Positions 8,175-17,538 of a stretch of DNA of 37,841 nucleotides are shown here, piece after piece. Source of the DNA: a gamma proteobacterium L18. GTDB lineage: Bacteria; Pseudomonadota; Gammaproteobacteria; Pseudomonadales; Pseudomonadaceae. The position numbers were made by a program, and so were the translations under genes. The DNA lies in assembly GCA_000497835.1 (NCBI GenBank), contig KI547176.1, positions 4,333 to 42,173 on the forward strand, read 5' to 3'. Every line of letters begins with the position of its first letter. Position 1 is the first letter of the stretch. The notes beneath the pieces were generated by a model. It was not told the DNA's origin, did no database searches, and saw only the letters and a list, made by a program, of their open reading frames with translations.

Positions 8175-9614
8175 GTGATCCAGTTTCTACTCAACAGGGA
8201 ATTGCGCAGTGAGCACGCCCTGGACCCCAACCTGACCGTGCTCGAGTACCTGCGCGAGCACCTTAAAAAACCCGGCACCAAGGAAGGCTGCGCCAGCGGC
8301 GACTGCGGCGCCTGCACCGTGGTGGTGGCAGAGCTTGACGGTGAACGCCTGCGCTATCGCAGCCTCAACTCCTGCCTGACCTTTGTCTCGTCGCTGCACG
8401 GCAAACAGCTGATCAGCGTCGAGGACCTCAAGCACAAGGGCCAATTGCACAGCGTGCAGCAGGCCATGGTCGACTGCCATGGCTCGCAGTGCGGCTTCTG
8501 CACGCCGGGTTTCGTGATGTCGCTGTTCGCCCTGCAGAAAAACACCGACCAGCCCGACAGCCACAAGGCTCACGAGGCCCTGGCCGGCAACTTGTGCCGC
8601 TGCACCGGCTACCGCCCTATCCTGGCTGCCGCCGAGCAGGCCTGCTGTCAGCAGGCGCCTGACCAGTTCGACGCCGCCGAGGCCGAGACCATCGCCCGCC
8701 TGAAAGCCATCGCCCCTACCGAAACCGGTGAGCTGAACAGTGGCGACAAGTGCTGCCTGGTACCCCTGACCGTCGCCGACCTGGCCGACCTCTACGGCTC
8801 GCATCCCGAAGCCCGGCTGCTGGCCGGCGGCACCGACCTGGCGCTGGAAGTCACCCAGTTCCACCGCACCCTGCCGGTGATGATCTACGTGGGCAACGTC
8901 GCCGAGATGAAGCGCATCGAGCACTTCGACGACCGCCTGGAAATCGGCGCCGCCACCCCGCTCACCGACTGCTACGAGGCGCTGAGCGACGAATACCCCG
9001 ACTTCGGCGAACTGCTGCACCGTTTCGCCTCCCTGCAGATCCGCAACCAGGGCACCCTGGGCGGCAACATCGGCAACGCCTCGCCCATCGGCGATAGCCC
9101 GCCCCTGCTGATCGCCCTGGGCGCGCAAGTGGTGCTGCGCAAGGGCAACGACACCCGCACCCTGGCGCTGGACGACTATTTCATCGACTACCGCATCACT
9201 GCCCGCCAGGAAAGCGAGTTCATCGAGAAGATCATCGTGCCCCGCGCCCAGGCCGGCCGTAGCTTCCGCGCCTACAAGGTGTCCAAGCGCCTGGACGATG
9301 ACATTTCCGCCGTGTGCGCGGCATTCAACCTGCGCCTGGAAGACGGTGTGGTCACCGATGTACGTGCCGCCTTCGGCGGCATGGCCGCCACCCCCAAACG
9401 GGCCCGCGCCTGCGAAGCCGCGCTGCTGGGCAAGGTGTTCAACCACGCCACCCTGGAAGCCGCCTGCGCCGCCCTGGCCGAGGACTTCACGCCGCTGTCG
9501 GACTTCCGCGCCAGCAAGGAATACCGCCTGCTGACCGCCCAGAACCTGCTGCGCAAGTACTTTATCGAGCAGCACTCCCCTTACATCGAGACTCGGGTGA
9601 CCGCTTATGTCTAA
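8175..9614 (+). CDS. xdhA: Xanthine dehydrogenase small subunit XdhA (2Fe-2S/FAD)
   Basis: Carries electrons from the molybdenum centre to NAD+ in the oxidation of hypoxanthine/xanthine to urate. The 479-residue subunit has a plant-type 2Fe-2S cluster (C39, C44, C47, C67) and a second cluster (C106, C109, C141, C143). A FAD-binding domain follows with LLAGGTDLALEV (about 215-226) and LGGNIGNASPIGD (about 295-307), then the CO-dehydrogenase flavoprotein C-terminal domain. The GTG start is set by GAGG at 8164-8167 and by the family N terminus IQFLLN. The stop overlaps the xdhB start by 8 bp. It leads the xdhABC-guaD operon. Confidence 0.96.
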   Translation: MIQFLLNRELRSEHALDPNLTVLEYLREHLKKPGTKEGCASGDCGACTVVVAELDGERLRYRSLNSCLTFVSSLHGKQLISVEDLKHKGQLHSVQQAMVDCHGSQCGFCTPGFVMSLFALQKNTDQPDSHKAHEALAGNLCRCTGYRPILAAAEQACCQQAPDQFDAAEAETIARLKAIAPTETGELNSGDKCCLVPLTVADLADLYGSHPEARLLAGGTDLALEVTQFHRTLPVMIYVGNVAEMKRIEHFDDRLEIGAATPLTDCYEALSDEYPDFGELLHRFASLQIRNQGTLGGNIGNASPIGDSPPLLIALGAQVVLRKGNDTRTLALDDYFIDYRITARQESEFIEKIIVPRAQAGRSFRAYKVSKRLDDDISAVCAAFNLRLEDGVVTDVRAAFGGMAATPKRARACEAALLGKVFNHATLEAACAALAEDFTPLSDFRASKEYRLLTAQNLLRKYFIEQHSPYIETRVTAYV

Positions 9615-12000
9615 TCCTCATGGCGCACCACTCACCCAGGCCGAACTGGCCGAACGTTTCGCCCAGGGCCTGACCACCGGCGTGGGCCGCAGCGTCAAGC
9701 ACGACAGCGCCGACAAGCACGTGTCGGGCGAGGCCCAGTACATCGACGACCGGCTGGAATTCCCCAACCAGTTGCATGTGTACGCACGCCTGTCGGACCG
9801 TGCCCACGCCCGCGTGGTCAAGATAGACACTGGCCCCTGCTACGCCTTCCCCGGCGTGCGCATCGCCATCACCCACGAGGACATCCCGGGCCTGAAAGAC
9901 ATCGGCCCGCTGCTGCCCGGCGACCCGCTGTTGGCCATCGACCTGGTGGAATTCGTCGGCCAGCCCGTGGTGGCCGTGGCCGCCAGCGACCTGGACACCG
10001 CACGCAAGGCGGCCATGGCCGCAGTCATCGAGTACGAAGACCTGGAACCGGTACTCGATGTGGTCGAGGCGTTCCGCAAACAGCACTACGTGCTCGACAG
10101 CCACACCCATAAACGCGGGGATTCGGACACAGCCCTGGCCAGCGCCCCGCACCGCCTGCAAGGCACCCTGCACATCGGCGGCCAGGAGCATTTCTACCTG
10201 GAAACCCAGATCTCCTCGGTGATGCCCACCGAGGACGGCGGCATGATCGTCTACTGCTCCACCCAGAACCCCACCGAAGTGCAGAAGCTGGTGGCCGAGG
10301 TGCTGGACGTGTCGATGAACAAGGTGGTGGTGGACATGCGCCGCATGGGTGGCGGTTTCGGCGGCAAGGAAACCCAGGCCGCCAGCCCGGCATGCCTGTG
10401 CGCAGTCATCGCCCACCTCACCGGGCAGCCCACCAAGATGCGCCTGCCGCGGGTCGAGGACATGTCCATGACCGGCAAGCGCCACCCGTTCTACGTCGAG
10501 TACGACGTGGGCTTCGACGACAGCGGCCGCCTGCACGGCATCAACATGGACCTGGCCGGCAACTGCGGCTACTCCCCGGACCTGTCGGCGTCCATCGTCG
10601 ACCGCGCCATGTTCCACGCCGACAACTCGTATTACCTGGGCGATGCCACCATCAACGGCCATCGCTGCAAGACCAACACCGCCTCCAATACTGCCTATCG
10701 CGGCTTCGGCGGCCCCCAAGGCATGGTCGCGATCGAAGAGGTGATGGACCATATCGCCCGTCACCTGGGCCTGGACCCGCTGGCGGTGCGCAAGGCCAAC
10801 TACTATGGCAAGACCGAGCGCAACGTCACCCACTACTACCAGACGGTGGAACACAACCTGCTGGAAGAGATGACCGCCGACCTGGAGGCCAGCAGCGAAT
10901 ACCAGGAACGCCGCGAGTCGATCCGCCGCTTCAACGCCCACAGCCCGGTATTGAAAAAGGGCCTGGCGCTGACCCCGGTGAAATTCGGCATCTCGTTCAC
11001 TGCCAGCTTCCTCAACCAGGCCGGCGCCTTGATCCACATCTACACCGACGGCAGCATCCACCTCAACCACGGCGGCACTGAGATGGGCCAGGGGCTCAAC
11101 ACCAAGGTCGCCCAGGTGGTGGCCGAGGTATTCCAGGTGGACATCAGCCGCATCCAGATCACCGCCACCAACACCGACAAGGTGCCCAACACCTCACCCA
11201 CGGCGGCCTCCAGCGGCGCCGACCTGAACGGCAAGGCGGCGCAGAACGCCGCCGAGACCATCAAGCAGCGCCTGGTGGAATTTGCCGCGCGCAAGTATGG
11301 GGTCAGCAACGAGGACGTGGAGTTCCGCAACGGCCATGTGCGCGTGCGCGAGTTGGTCATGCCCTTCGCCGACCTGATCGTGCAGGCGTGGATGGGCCAG
11401 GTGTCGCTGTCCAGCACCGGCTATTACAAGACGCCGAAGATTTTCTACGACCGCAGCCAGGCCCGTGGTCGGCCGTTCTACTACTTCGCGTTTGGCGCCG
11501 CCTGCGCCGAGGTGGTGGTGGACACCCTGACCGGCGAATACAAGATGCTGCGCACCGACATCCTTCACGACGTGGGCGCCTCGCTGAACCCGGCCATCGA
11601 CATTGGCCAGGTGGAAGGCGGCTACATTCAAGGTATGGGCTGGCTGACCACCGAAGAACTGGTGTGGAACGCCAAGGGCAAGCTGATGACCAATGGCCCG
11701 GCCAGCTACAAGATCCCGGCGGTGGCCGACATGCCGGCCGACCTGCGGGTGAAGCTGGTGGAAAACCGCAAAAACCCCGAGGACACGGTGTTCCATTCCA
11801 AGGCCGTGGGCGAGCCGCCGTTCATGCTGGGCATTGCGGCGTGGTGCGCGATCAAGGATGCGGTGGCCAGCCTGGCGGACTACAAAGTGCAGCCCACCAT
11901 CGATGCGCCGGCCACGCCGGAGCGGGTGTTGTGGGGGTGTGAGCAGATGCGCAAGGCGGTAGCGGCTAGCGCTGCGCCCGTGAAAGAAGAAGTCGTTTGA
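9607..12000 (+). CDS. xdhB: Xanthine dehydrogenase large subunit XdhB (molybdopterin)
   Basis: Catalytic subunit that hydroxylates xanthine at its molybdenum cofactor. The 797-residue sequence has the aldehyde-oxidase a/b hammerhead domain (about 25-135), the cofactor loop RMGGGFGGKE (about 245-254), and the substrate-site arginine in TAYRGFGG (about R365). The catalytic glutamate lies in VGEPPF (E736, matching Glu730 of the Rhodobacter enzyme). Length and motifs are those of a complete active subunit. It overlaps xdhA by 8 bp and is followed by a REPIN before xdhC. Confidence 0.97.
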   Translation: MSNPHGAPLTQAELAERFAQGLTTGVGRSVKHDSADKHVSGEAQYIDDRLEFPNQLHVYARLSDRAHARVVKIDTGPCYAFPGVRIAITHEDIPGLKDIGPLLPGDPLLAIDLVEFVGQPVVAVAASDLDTARKAAMAAVIEYEDLEPVLDVVEAFRKQHYVLDSHTHKRGDSDTALASAPHRLQGTLHIGGQEHFYLETQISSVMPTEDGGMIVYCSTQNPTEVQKLVAEVLDVSMNKVVVDMRRMGGGFGGKETQAASPACLCAVIAHLTGQPTKMRLPRVEDMSMTGKRHPFYVEYDVGFDDSGRLHGINMDLAGNCGYSPDLSASIVDRAMFHADNSYYLGDATINGHRCKTNTASNTAYRGFGGPQGMVAIEEVMDHIARHLGLDPLAVRKANYYGKTERNVTHYYQTVEHNLLEEMTADLEASSEYQERRESIRRFNAHSPVLKKGLALTPVKFGISFTASFLNQAGALIHIYTDGSIHLNHGGTEMGQGLNTKVAQVVAEVFQVDISRIQITATNTDKVPNTSPTAASSGADLNGKAAQNAAETIKQRLVEFAARKYGVSNEDVEFRNGHVRVRELVMPFADLIVQAWMGQVSLSSTGYYKTPKIFYDRSQARGRPFYYFAFGAACAEVVVDTLTGEYKMLRTDILHDVGASLNPAIDIGQVEGGYIQGMGWLTTEELVWNAKGKLMTNGPASYKIPAVADMPADLRVKLVENRKNPEDTVFHSKAVGEPPFMLGIAAWCAIKDAVASLADYKVQPTIDAPATPERVLWGCEQMRKAVAASAAPVKEEVV

Positions 12001-12007
12001 TGGGCCG

Positions 12008-12094
12008 GCCTCATCGCGAGCAAGCTTTGCTCCCACAGCGTACACCTGTACTTGAGGCGAACACTGTGGGAGCAAAGCTTGCTCGCGACGAGGC
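12008..12094. repeat. REPIN inside the xdh operon
   Basis: Inverted arms of 31 bp with one mismatch (12008-12038 and 12064-12094) contain GAGCAAGCTTTGCTCCCACA and its complement. In the xdhB-xdhC mRNA they would form a long hairpin that could lower expression of, or protect, one side. Confidence 0.8.
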
Positions 12095-12121
12095 CCTTGA
12101 AACCACCCAGGAACCCAGACC

Positions 12122-12958
12122 ATGAACAACTGGATCAGCGCCCTGGCCACCCTGCAGGAACAAGGTGAACCCTGTGTCCTGGTGACCATCATCGAGGAAA
12201 AGGGCTCCACCCCCCGCAACGCCGGCTCGAAAATGGTGGTCAGCGCCACCCAGCTCTACGACACCATCGGCGGCGGCCACCTGGAATACAAGGCCATGCA
12301 CATCGCCCGCGACATGCTCGCCAGCGGCAGCCAGGCCACCCACCTGGAGCGCTTCAGCCTGGGCGCCAGCCTGGGCCAATGCTGCGGCGGCGCCACCGTG
12401 CTGCTGTTCGAACCCATGGGCCAGGTGCAGGCGCGCATCGCCGTATTCGGCGCCGGCCACGTCGGCCGCGCGCTGGTGCCGTTGCTGGCCGCCCTGCCCT
12501 GCCGCGTCACCTGGATCGACTCGCGGGAACAGGAGTTCCCCGCACACATCCCCGCAGGCGTGCGCAAAGTGGTCAACGAAGAACCGGTGGACGAAGTCGA
12601 CGACCTGCCCGCCGGCAGCTACTGCATCGTTATGACCCACAACCACCAGCTGGACCTGGAACTGACTGCCGCCATCCTCAAGCGCAATGACTTCGCCTGG
12701 TTCGGCCTGATCGGGTCGAAAACCAAGCGGGTCAAATTCGAGCACCGCCTGCGCGATCGCGGCTTCGATCCGCAGGTGGTGCAACGCATGAGGTGCCCTA
12801 TGGGCCTGGCCGACGTCAAAGGCAAATTGCCGATTGAAATCGCCGTGTCGGTTGCCGCCGAAATCATCGCCACCTACAACGCCAACTTCGGCCAGGGCAC
12901 CGCCAGCGCCGAACCCATTGCCCAACTGCTGCCGCACTCGCGACGCAGCCAAGCCTGA
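12122..12958 (+). CDS. xdhC: Xanthine dehydrogenase accessory protein XdhC
   Basis: Binds molybdenum cofactor and assists its sulfuration and insertion into XdhB; it is not part of the final enzyme. The 278-residue protein has the XdhC/CoxI domain (about 8-80, with VTIIEEKGSTPRNAGSKMVV) and CCGG near 85-90. A Rossmann-like domain begins at IAVFGAGHVGRAL (about 105-117). It follows xdhB after the REPIN and ends 11 bp before guaD. A cofactor sulfurase gene is not seen in the window. Confidence 0.94.
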   Translation: MNNWISALATLQEQGEPCVLVTIIEEKGSTPRNAGSKMVVSATQLYDTIGGGHLEYKAMHIARDMLASGSQATHLERFSLGASLGQCCGGATVLLFEPMGQVQARIAVFGAGHVGRALVPLLAALPCRVTWIDSREQEFPAHIPAGVRKVVNEEPVDEVDDLPAGSYCIVMTHNHQLDLELTAAILKRNDFAWFGLIGSKTKRVKFEHRLRDRGFDPQVVQRMRCPMGLADVKGKLPIEIAVSVAAEIIATYNANFGQGTASAEPIAQLLPHSRRSQA

Positions 12959-12969
12959 GAAAGAGACCC

Positions 12970-14277
12970 ATGAGCCTTACCCGCAAAGCCTACCGCGCCG
13001 CCATCCTGCACAGCATCGGCGACCCTGCCGAAGTCGGTGTCGACGCCTCCTATGAATACTTCGCCGACGGCCTGCTGGTGGTGGACAACGGCCTGATCAG
13101 CGCCGTCGGCCACGCCGAAGCGCTGCTGCCTACCCTGCCGGCGGACATTGCCATCGAGCACTACCCCGACGCGCTGATCACCCCCGGCTTTATCGACACC
13201 CACATCCACCTGCCACAGACCGGCATGATCGCCTCCTATGGCGAGCAGTTGCTGGACTGGCTGAACACCTACACCTTCCCGTTCGAAAGCCAGTTCGCCG
13301 ACAAGGCCCACGCTGACGAAGTGGCGGACATCTTCATCAAGGAACTGCTGCGCAACGGCACCACCACCGCGCTGGTGTTCGGCAGCGTGCACCCAGAGTC
13401 GGTGAACGCCTTCTTCGAAGCGGCCGAAAAGCTCGACCTGCGCATGATCGCCGGCAAGGTGATGATGGACCGCAACGCCCCCGACTACCTGGTGGACACC
13501 GCCGAAAGCAGTTACACCGACAGCAAGGCGCTGATCGAGCGCTGGCACGGCAAGGGCCGCCTGCACTACGCCGTCACACCGCGCTTCGCGCCCACCAGCA
13601 CCCCTGAGCAACTGACCGTGGCCGGCCAGTTGCTCAAGGAATACCCCAACGTCTATATGCAGACCCACATCAGCGAAAACCTCAAGGAGATCGAATGGGT
13701 TAAGGCGCTGTTCCCCGAGCGCAAGGGCTACCTGGACGTGTACGACCACTACCAGCTGCTGGGCGAGCGCTCGGTGTTCGCCCACGGCGTGCACCTGTGC
13801 GACGACGAATGCTCGCGCCTGGCCAAGACCGGTTCGGCGATCGCCTTCTGCCCCACCTCCAACCTGTTCCTGGGCAGCGGCCTGTTCAACCTGCCCCAGG
13901 CTGAAAAGCACAAGCTCAATGTCGGCCTGGGCACCGACGTGGGCGGCGGCACCAGCTTCTCGCTGCTGCACACACTGAACGAAGCCTACAAGGTGATGCA
14001 GATGCAGGGCGCCCGGCTAAGCCCGTTCAAGTCCCTGTACCTGGCGACACTGGGCGGCGCGCGGGCGCTGCGCCTGGAAGACAAGGTGGGCAATCTGCAG
14101 CCGGGCAGCGATGCCGACTTTGTGGTGCTGGACTACAACGCCACGCCGTTGCTGGCGTATCGCATCAAGCAGTCCAAGAGCATTGAAGAGACGTTGTTTG
14201 TGCTGACGACGCTGGGGGATGACCGCACGGTGCTGCAGACCTATGCGGCAGGGCAGAAGGTGCATCAGCGCGGCTGA
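12970..14277 (+). CDS. guaD: Guanine deaminase
   Basis: Hydrolyses guanine to xanthine and ammonia, feeding XdhAB. The 435-residue amidohydrolase has the zinc motif PGFIDTHIHLPQ (H78, H80), further ligands in THISEN and FAHGVHLCDDE (about 233-273), and the catalytic aspartate in GLGTDVGGG (about 318-326). Length fits the bacterial GuaD family. It begins 11 bp after xdhC as the last gene of the operon. REP-like sequence and the convergent GntR gene follow. Confidence 0.96.
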   Translation: MSLTRKAYRAAILHSIGDPAEVGVDASYEYFADGLLVVDNGLISAVGHAEALLPTLPADIAIEHYPDALITPGFIDTHIHLPQTGMIASYGEQLLDWLNTYTFPFESQFADKAHADEVADIFIKELLRNGTTTALVFGSVHPESVNAFFEAAEKLDLRMIAGKVMMDRNAPDYLVDTAESSYTDSKALIERWHGKGRLHYAVTPRFAPTSTPEQLTVAGQLLKEYPNVYMQTHISENLKEIEWVKALFPERKGYLDVYDHYQLLGERSVFAHGVHLCDDECSRLAKTGSAIAFCPTSNLFLGSGLFNLPQAEKHKLNVGLGTDVGGGTSFSLLHTLNEAYKVMQMQGARLSPFKSLYLATLGGARALRLEDKVGNLQPGSDADFVVLDYNATPLLAYRIKQSKSIEETLFVLTTLGDDRTVLQTYAAGQKVHQRG

Positions 14278-14323
14278 CGGCCTCATCGCGAGAGGCTAGC
14301 CGCCTCACCACAAACCCTTCTGA

Positions 14324-15076
14324 TTAACCCTTGCCGCCCTTCTTGCCCTGCAACAGATGCGAGAACACCGCATGCAGGTCATCCGAGGCGCTTTCCTCGT
14401 CCAGGTTCAGCTTACTGTCGATGTGGTCCATGTGATGCATCATCAGGTCCACCGCCAGGGCCGCGTCGCGGGCTTCGATGGCGTCGATCAGCTGGGTGTG
14501 TTCATCGTACGAGCAATGCGAGCGGTTGCCGCTTTCGTACTGGGCGATGATCAGGGAGGTCTGCGACACCAGGCTGCGCTGGAAGCTGATCAGCGGCGCA
14601 TTCTTGGCTGCCTCGGCCAGCTTCAGGTGGAACTCGCCCGACAGGCGAATGCCGGCGCCACGGTCGCCGCGCGAGAAACTGTCGCGCTCATCCAGCACCA
14701 TCTGCCGCAGTTCGGCCAGTTGCTCGGCAGTCGCGTGCTCCACGGCCAGTTCGGTGATGGCGCGCTCTACCATGCGCCGGGCGAAGAACACCTGGCGGGC
14801 TTCTTCGACGCTGGGGCTGGCCACTACCGCACCGCGGTTGGGGCGCAACAACACCACACCCTCATGGGCCAGGCGCGACAGCGCGCGGCGGATGATGGTG
14901 CGGCTGACGCCGAAGATCTCGCCCAGTGCTTCCTCGCTCAATTTGGTCCCAGGCGCCAGGCGCTGCTCGAGAATGGCCTCGAAAATATGGGCGTAGACGA
15001 TGTCGTCCTGGGTGCCGAGACGCCCGGCCTTGGCCGCGCGCGTGGGTTTCTTGAGGGGTTGCAACTGTTCGTTCAT
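14324..15076 (-). CDS. GntR-family (FadR type) regulator, probable purine catabolism regulator
   Basis: A 250-residue regulator. The GntR winged helix (about 27-95) contains EAILEQRLAPGTKLSEEAL and VSRTIIRRALSRLAHEG. The FCD effector domain (about 100-230) keeps histidines in GEFHLKL, DEHTQLI and MHHMDHID that usually hold a metal near the effector site. The ATG at MNEQLQP is preferred over a GTG two codons earlier because GAG lies five bases before it. A TTGTACACAG half-conserved palindrome lies 40 bp upstream, and a perfect TTGTATACAA lies in the divergent permease promoter. It is therefore the best candidate to bind the six such sites in the window. The ligand is unknown, possibly a purine or ureide. 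Confidence 0.88.
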   Translation of the reverse strand: MNEQLQPLKKPTRAAKAGRLGTQDDIVYAHIFEAILEQRLAPGTKLSEEALGEIFGVSRTIIRRALSRLAHEGVVLLRPNRGAVVASPSVEEARQVFFARRMVERAITELAVEHATAEQLAELRQMVLDERDSFSRGDRGAGIRLSGEFHLKLAEAAKNAPLISFQRSLVSQTSLIIAQYESGNRSHCSYDEHTQLIDAIEARDAALAVDLMMHHMDHIDSKLNLDEESASDDLHAVFSHLLQGKKGGKG

Positions 15077-15115
15077 GGGCACTCGAAGGTGAAGGTTTTG
15101 CGGCAGTAAGGCCCA

Positions 15116-15125
15116 TTGTACACAG
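15116..15125. promoter_or_regulatory. GntR operator candidate (variant), GntR gene side
   Basis: TTGTACACAG resembles TTGTATACAA with two changes. It lies about 40 bp before the GntR start codon, where it would allow autoregulation. It is the weakest of the six sites. Confidence 0.45.
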
Positions 15126-15231
15126 GGCTATGGGCTTGTGTCAGGTCAAGCATAGCGGCACTTGGCAACCACTGGCGAACACCATATGCCGCGATGGCGG
15201 AATAATCTGCGCACAAAGCTGAAAACATTAT

Positions 15232-15259
15232 TTGCATTCTTTGTATACAACCTCATAAT
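15232..15259 (+). promoter_or_regulatory. Purine permease promoter with operator in the spacer
   Basis: TTGCAT (15232-15237), a 16-bp spacer and CATAAT (15254-15259). The perfect palindrome TTGTATACAA fills 15241-15250 of the spacer, an ideal place for repression by blocking RNA polymerase. It fits the tNGTm-N0-1-kACNa pattern known for FadR-subfamily GntR proteins. Confidence 0.6.
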
Positions 15260-15367
15260 CCCCTTCGAGCGACAAACCTGACCCATAGGTCAAATAACAA
15301 TCGGTCGCCTGCACCACCACTCTTACCTGCCTCACGGGGTCGCGCCGTTTCGCGCGTGGCTTCGGAA

Positions 15368-15375
15368 AACAACAA
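15368..15375 (+). promoter_or_regulatory. Hfq/Crc-type CA motif before the purine permease
   Basis: AACAACAA lies just upstream of the GAGGAG ribosome site (15383-15388) and 22 nt before the GTG start codon. This is a typical position for Hfq/Crc repression of translation. Confidence 0.5.
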
Positions 15376-15397
15376 AAGCCTTGAGGAGTAACTCGCT

Positions 15398-16747
15398 GTG
15401 GAAAGCAATAAATCCGAAGCCGCGCCCCTGAACCTCGCCCCACCCCTGCGTCGCGGGCTGCTGGAGCGCCTGTTCAAACTCAGCCTGCACGGCACCACCG
15501 TGCGCACCGAATTGATCGCCGGCCTGACCACCTTCATCACCATGGCCTACATCATTTTCGTCAACCCCAACATCATGGCCGACGCCGGCATCAACCATGG
15601 CGCTGCCTTCGTCGCCACCTGCATCGCGGCGGCACTGGGCTGCCTGCTGATGGGTTTGTACGCCAACTGGCCGGTGGGCCTGGCGCCGGGCATGGGCCTG
15701 AACGCGTTCTTCACCTACACCGTGGTCGGCACCATGGGCTATTCGTGGCAGACGGCCCTGGGCGCGGTGTTCATCTCCGGCGTGCTGTTCATGGTGCTGA
15801 CCCTGTCGCGGGTGCGCGAGTGGCTGCTCAACAGCATCCCGGTCAGCCTGCGCTTTGCCATGGGCGCCGGCGTCGGGTTGTTCCTGGGCGTGATTGGCCT
15901 GAAAACCTCGGGCATCATCGTCGCCAGCCCCGCCACCCTGATCAAGCTGGGCAACCTGCGTGACCCGGCGCCGCTGCTGGCGGCAGTGTGCTTCCTGCTG
16001 ATCGCGGTGCTCAGCTACCACCGGGTGTTCGGCGCCATCCTCATCAGCATCATCGCCGTGACCCTGGCGGGCTGGGGGCTGGGCATCGTCCAGTATGGCG
16101 GCGTGTTCTCCATGCCGCCCAGCCTGGCACCCACCTGGCTGGCCATGGACGTGGCGGGCGTGTTCAACGTCAGCATGATCAGCGTGGTGCTGGCCTTCCT
16201 GTTCGTGCACATGTTCGACACCGCCGGCACGCTGATGGGCGTGGCCCAGCGCGCCAACCTGGTGAACGCCGAGGGGCGCATCGAAAACCTTTCGCGGGCC
16301 TTGAAGGCCGACAGTGCGTCCAGCGTGTTCGGCGCCATGGTCGGCGTGCCGCCGGTGACCAGCTACGTAGAAAGCGCCGCAGGCGTGGCGGCCGGTGGCC
16401 GTACCGGCCTGACCGCCGTCACCGTTGGCCTGTTGTTCGTCGCGGCGATGTTTTTCGCCCCACTGGCTGGCATGATTCCCGCTTATGCTACGGCCGGCGC
16501 GCTGATCTACGTGGCGATGCTGATGATGGGCGGCATGGCGCATATCAATTGGGACGAGGCGACGGAGAGCATTCCGGCGATCGTGACGATGATCATGATG
16601 CCGCTGACGTTTTCGGTGGCGGACGGGATCGCGCTGGGCTTTATCAGCTATGTGGCGCTGAAGGCGGGGACTGGCAAGCATCGCGATATCTCGGCGAGCT
16701 TGTGGGTGCTGTGCGTGATCTTTATCGCCAAGTTTGTGTTTTTGTAG
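15398..16747 (+). CDS. NCS2 purine permease, AzgA/GhxP-like (guanine/hypoxanthine)
   Basis: Proton-coupled inner-membrane importer of purine bases. The 449-residue protein has about 12-14 hydrophobic segments. Family signatures are GTTVRTELIAGLTTFITMAY (about 32-51), GLAPGMGLNAFFTY and FLFVHMFDTAGTLMGVA, with GVPPVTSYVESAAGVAAGGR following. These place it in the COG2252 branch (AzgA, GhxP/GhxQ), whose members carry guanine, hypoxanthine or adenine rather than xanthine. GTG is chosen because GAGGAG lies nine bases upstream. It is divergent from the GntR gene with an operator between its -35 and -10. The exact substrate is an inference; nearby guaD favours guanine/hypoxanthine. Confidence 0.9.
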   Translation: MESNKSEAAPLNLAPPLRRGLLERLFKLSLHGTTVRTELIAGLTTFITMAYIIFVNPNIMADAGINHGAAFVATCIAAALGCLLMGLYANWPVGLAPGMGLNAFFTYTVVGTMGYSWQTALGAVFISGVLFMVLTLSRVREWLLNSIPVSLRFAMGAGVGLFLGVIGLKTSGIIVASPATLIKLGNLRDPAPLLAAVCFLLIAVLSYHRVFGAILISIIAVTLAGWGLGIVQYGGVFSMPPSLAPTWLAMDVAGVFNVSMISVVLAFLFVHMFDTAGTLMGVAQRANLVNAEGRIENLSRALKADSASSVFGAMVGVPPVTSYVESAAGVAAGGRTGLTAVTVGLLFVAAMFFAPLAGMIPAYATAGALIYVAMLMMGGMAHINWDEATESIPAIVTMIMMPLTFSVADGIALGFISYVALKAGTGKHRDISASLWVLCVIFIAKFVFL

Positions 16748-16821
16748 GGTGAATCGGCGGTGCCTGCTTCCCGAGCTTCGCTCGGTCCCACAGGGCACCG
16801 CACAACGACAAGGAAAGAACA

Positions 16822-17451
16822 ATGACGCTGCAAACCTGGCTGCTGTTCAGCGCCGCCGCATGGGTGGTGATCGTGATCCCCGGCCCGCTGTCGCTGCTGA
16901 TGATCGGCAACAGCCTCAACTTCGGCCTGCGCCGTTCCTACCCGGCGTTCCTGGGCGGGGTCAGTGCCTCGATCTGCCTGCTCAGCGCCTCGGCGCTGGG
17001 CCTGGGCGCGTTGTTGATGGCCTCGGAAAAAGTCTTCAGCGCGCTGAAAATCGTCGGCGCGCTGTACCTGTTCTACCTCGCCTGGCAAAGCTGGCAGCAA
17101 TCGCGCCGCGCGCCCAGCGCCGCCGAAGTCCCCGCCGACCTGCCGGCACCGCGTTTCGGCGCGCTGTTCTGGCGCGCCTTTGCGCTGGGGGCCAGCAACC
17201 CGAAGGACATTCTGTTCTTTGCCGCTTTCCTGCCGCAGTTCCTCGACGCCGGGCAATCGCTGGCGGCGCAACTGGGCATCATGATCGCCACCTGGGCGGT
17301 GCTGGATTTGCTCTGCAAGCTGGGCTACGGCCTGGGCGCACACGGCGCGGCGCGCTACCTGCGCACGGGGCGCGGGCAGAGCTGGTTCAATCGGGTGAGT
17401 GCGGCGCTGTTTGGTGGTGCGGGGGCAGCGGCGCTGATCAGCCGCAGCTGA
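16822..17451 (+). CDS. LysE/RhtB-family exporter
   Basis: A 209-residue inner-membrane protein with about six hydrophobic segments and the family N terminus (VIVIPGPLSLLMIGNSLNFG, about 17-36; a further GASNPKDILFFAAFLPQF near 130). LysE/RhtB proteins export amino acids and related small molecules. The substrate here is unknown, and the purine setting may be incidental. It lies 74 bp after the permease, separated by a REP unit (CCCGAGCTTCGCTCGGTCCC near 16772), so it may share the transcript. A ribosome site AAGGAA precedes the ATG. Confidence 0.85.
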   Translation: MTLQTWLLFSAAAWVVIVIPGPLSLLMIGNSLNFGLRRSYPAFLGGVSASICLLSASALGLGALLMASEKVFSALKIVGALYLFYLAWQSWQQSRRAPSAAEVPADLPAPRFGALFWRAFALGASNPKDILFFAAFLPQFLDAGQSLAAQLGIMIATWAVLDLLCKLGYGLGAHGAARYLRTGRGQSWFNRVSAALFGGAGAAALISRS

Positions 17452-17458
17452 CTACGTC

Positions 17459-17516
17459 ATCGCGGCCAAGGCCGGCTCCTACCACGGACGGTGTAGGAGC
17501 CGACTTTAGTCGCGAT
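17459..17516. repeat. REPIN between convergent genes
   Basis: Inverted arms 17459-17482 and 17493-17516 (GGCTCCTAC / GTAGGAGCC cores, with ATCGCGGCCAAGGCC against TTTAGTCGCGAT). The same REP type occurs at 24494-24552 and 28591-28650. It may act as a bidirectional transcript end for the LysE-type and DUF945 genes. Confidence 0.8.
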
Positions 17517-17538
17517 GCGGCCAACGCGACGGGTCAGA

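Larger units (their letters stand above)
15077..15397. other. Divergent promoter region, GntR gene / purine permease
   Basis: This 321-bp stretch has no gene. It holds two operator candidates, a permease promoter and an A-rich leader motif (annotated separately). It also contains a small palindrome, TGACC-CATA-GGTCA (15279-15292), just after the predicted transcription start. GGTCAA half-sites of the same kind flank the xdhA promoter. Confidence 0.6.
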
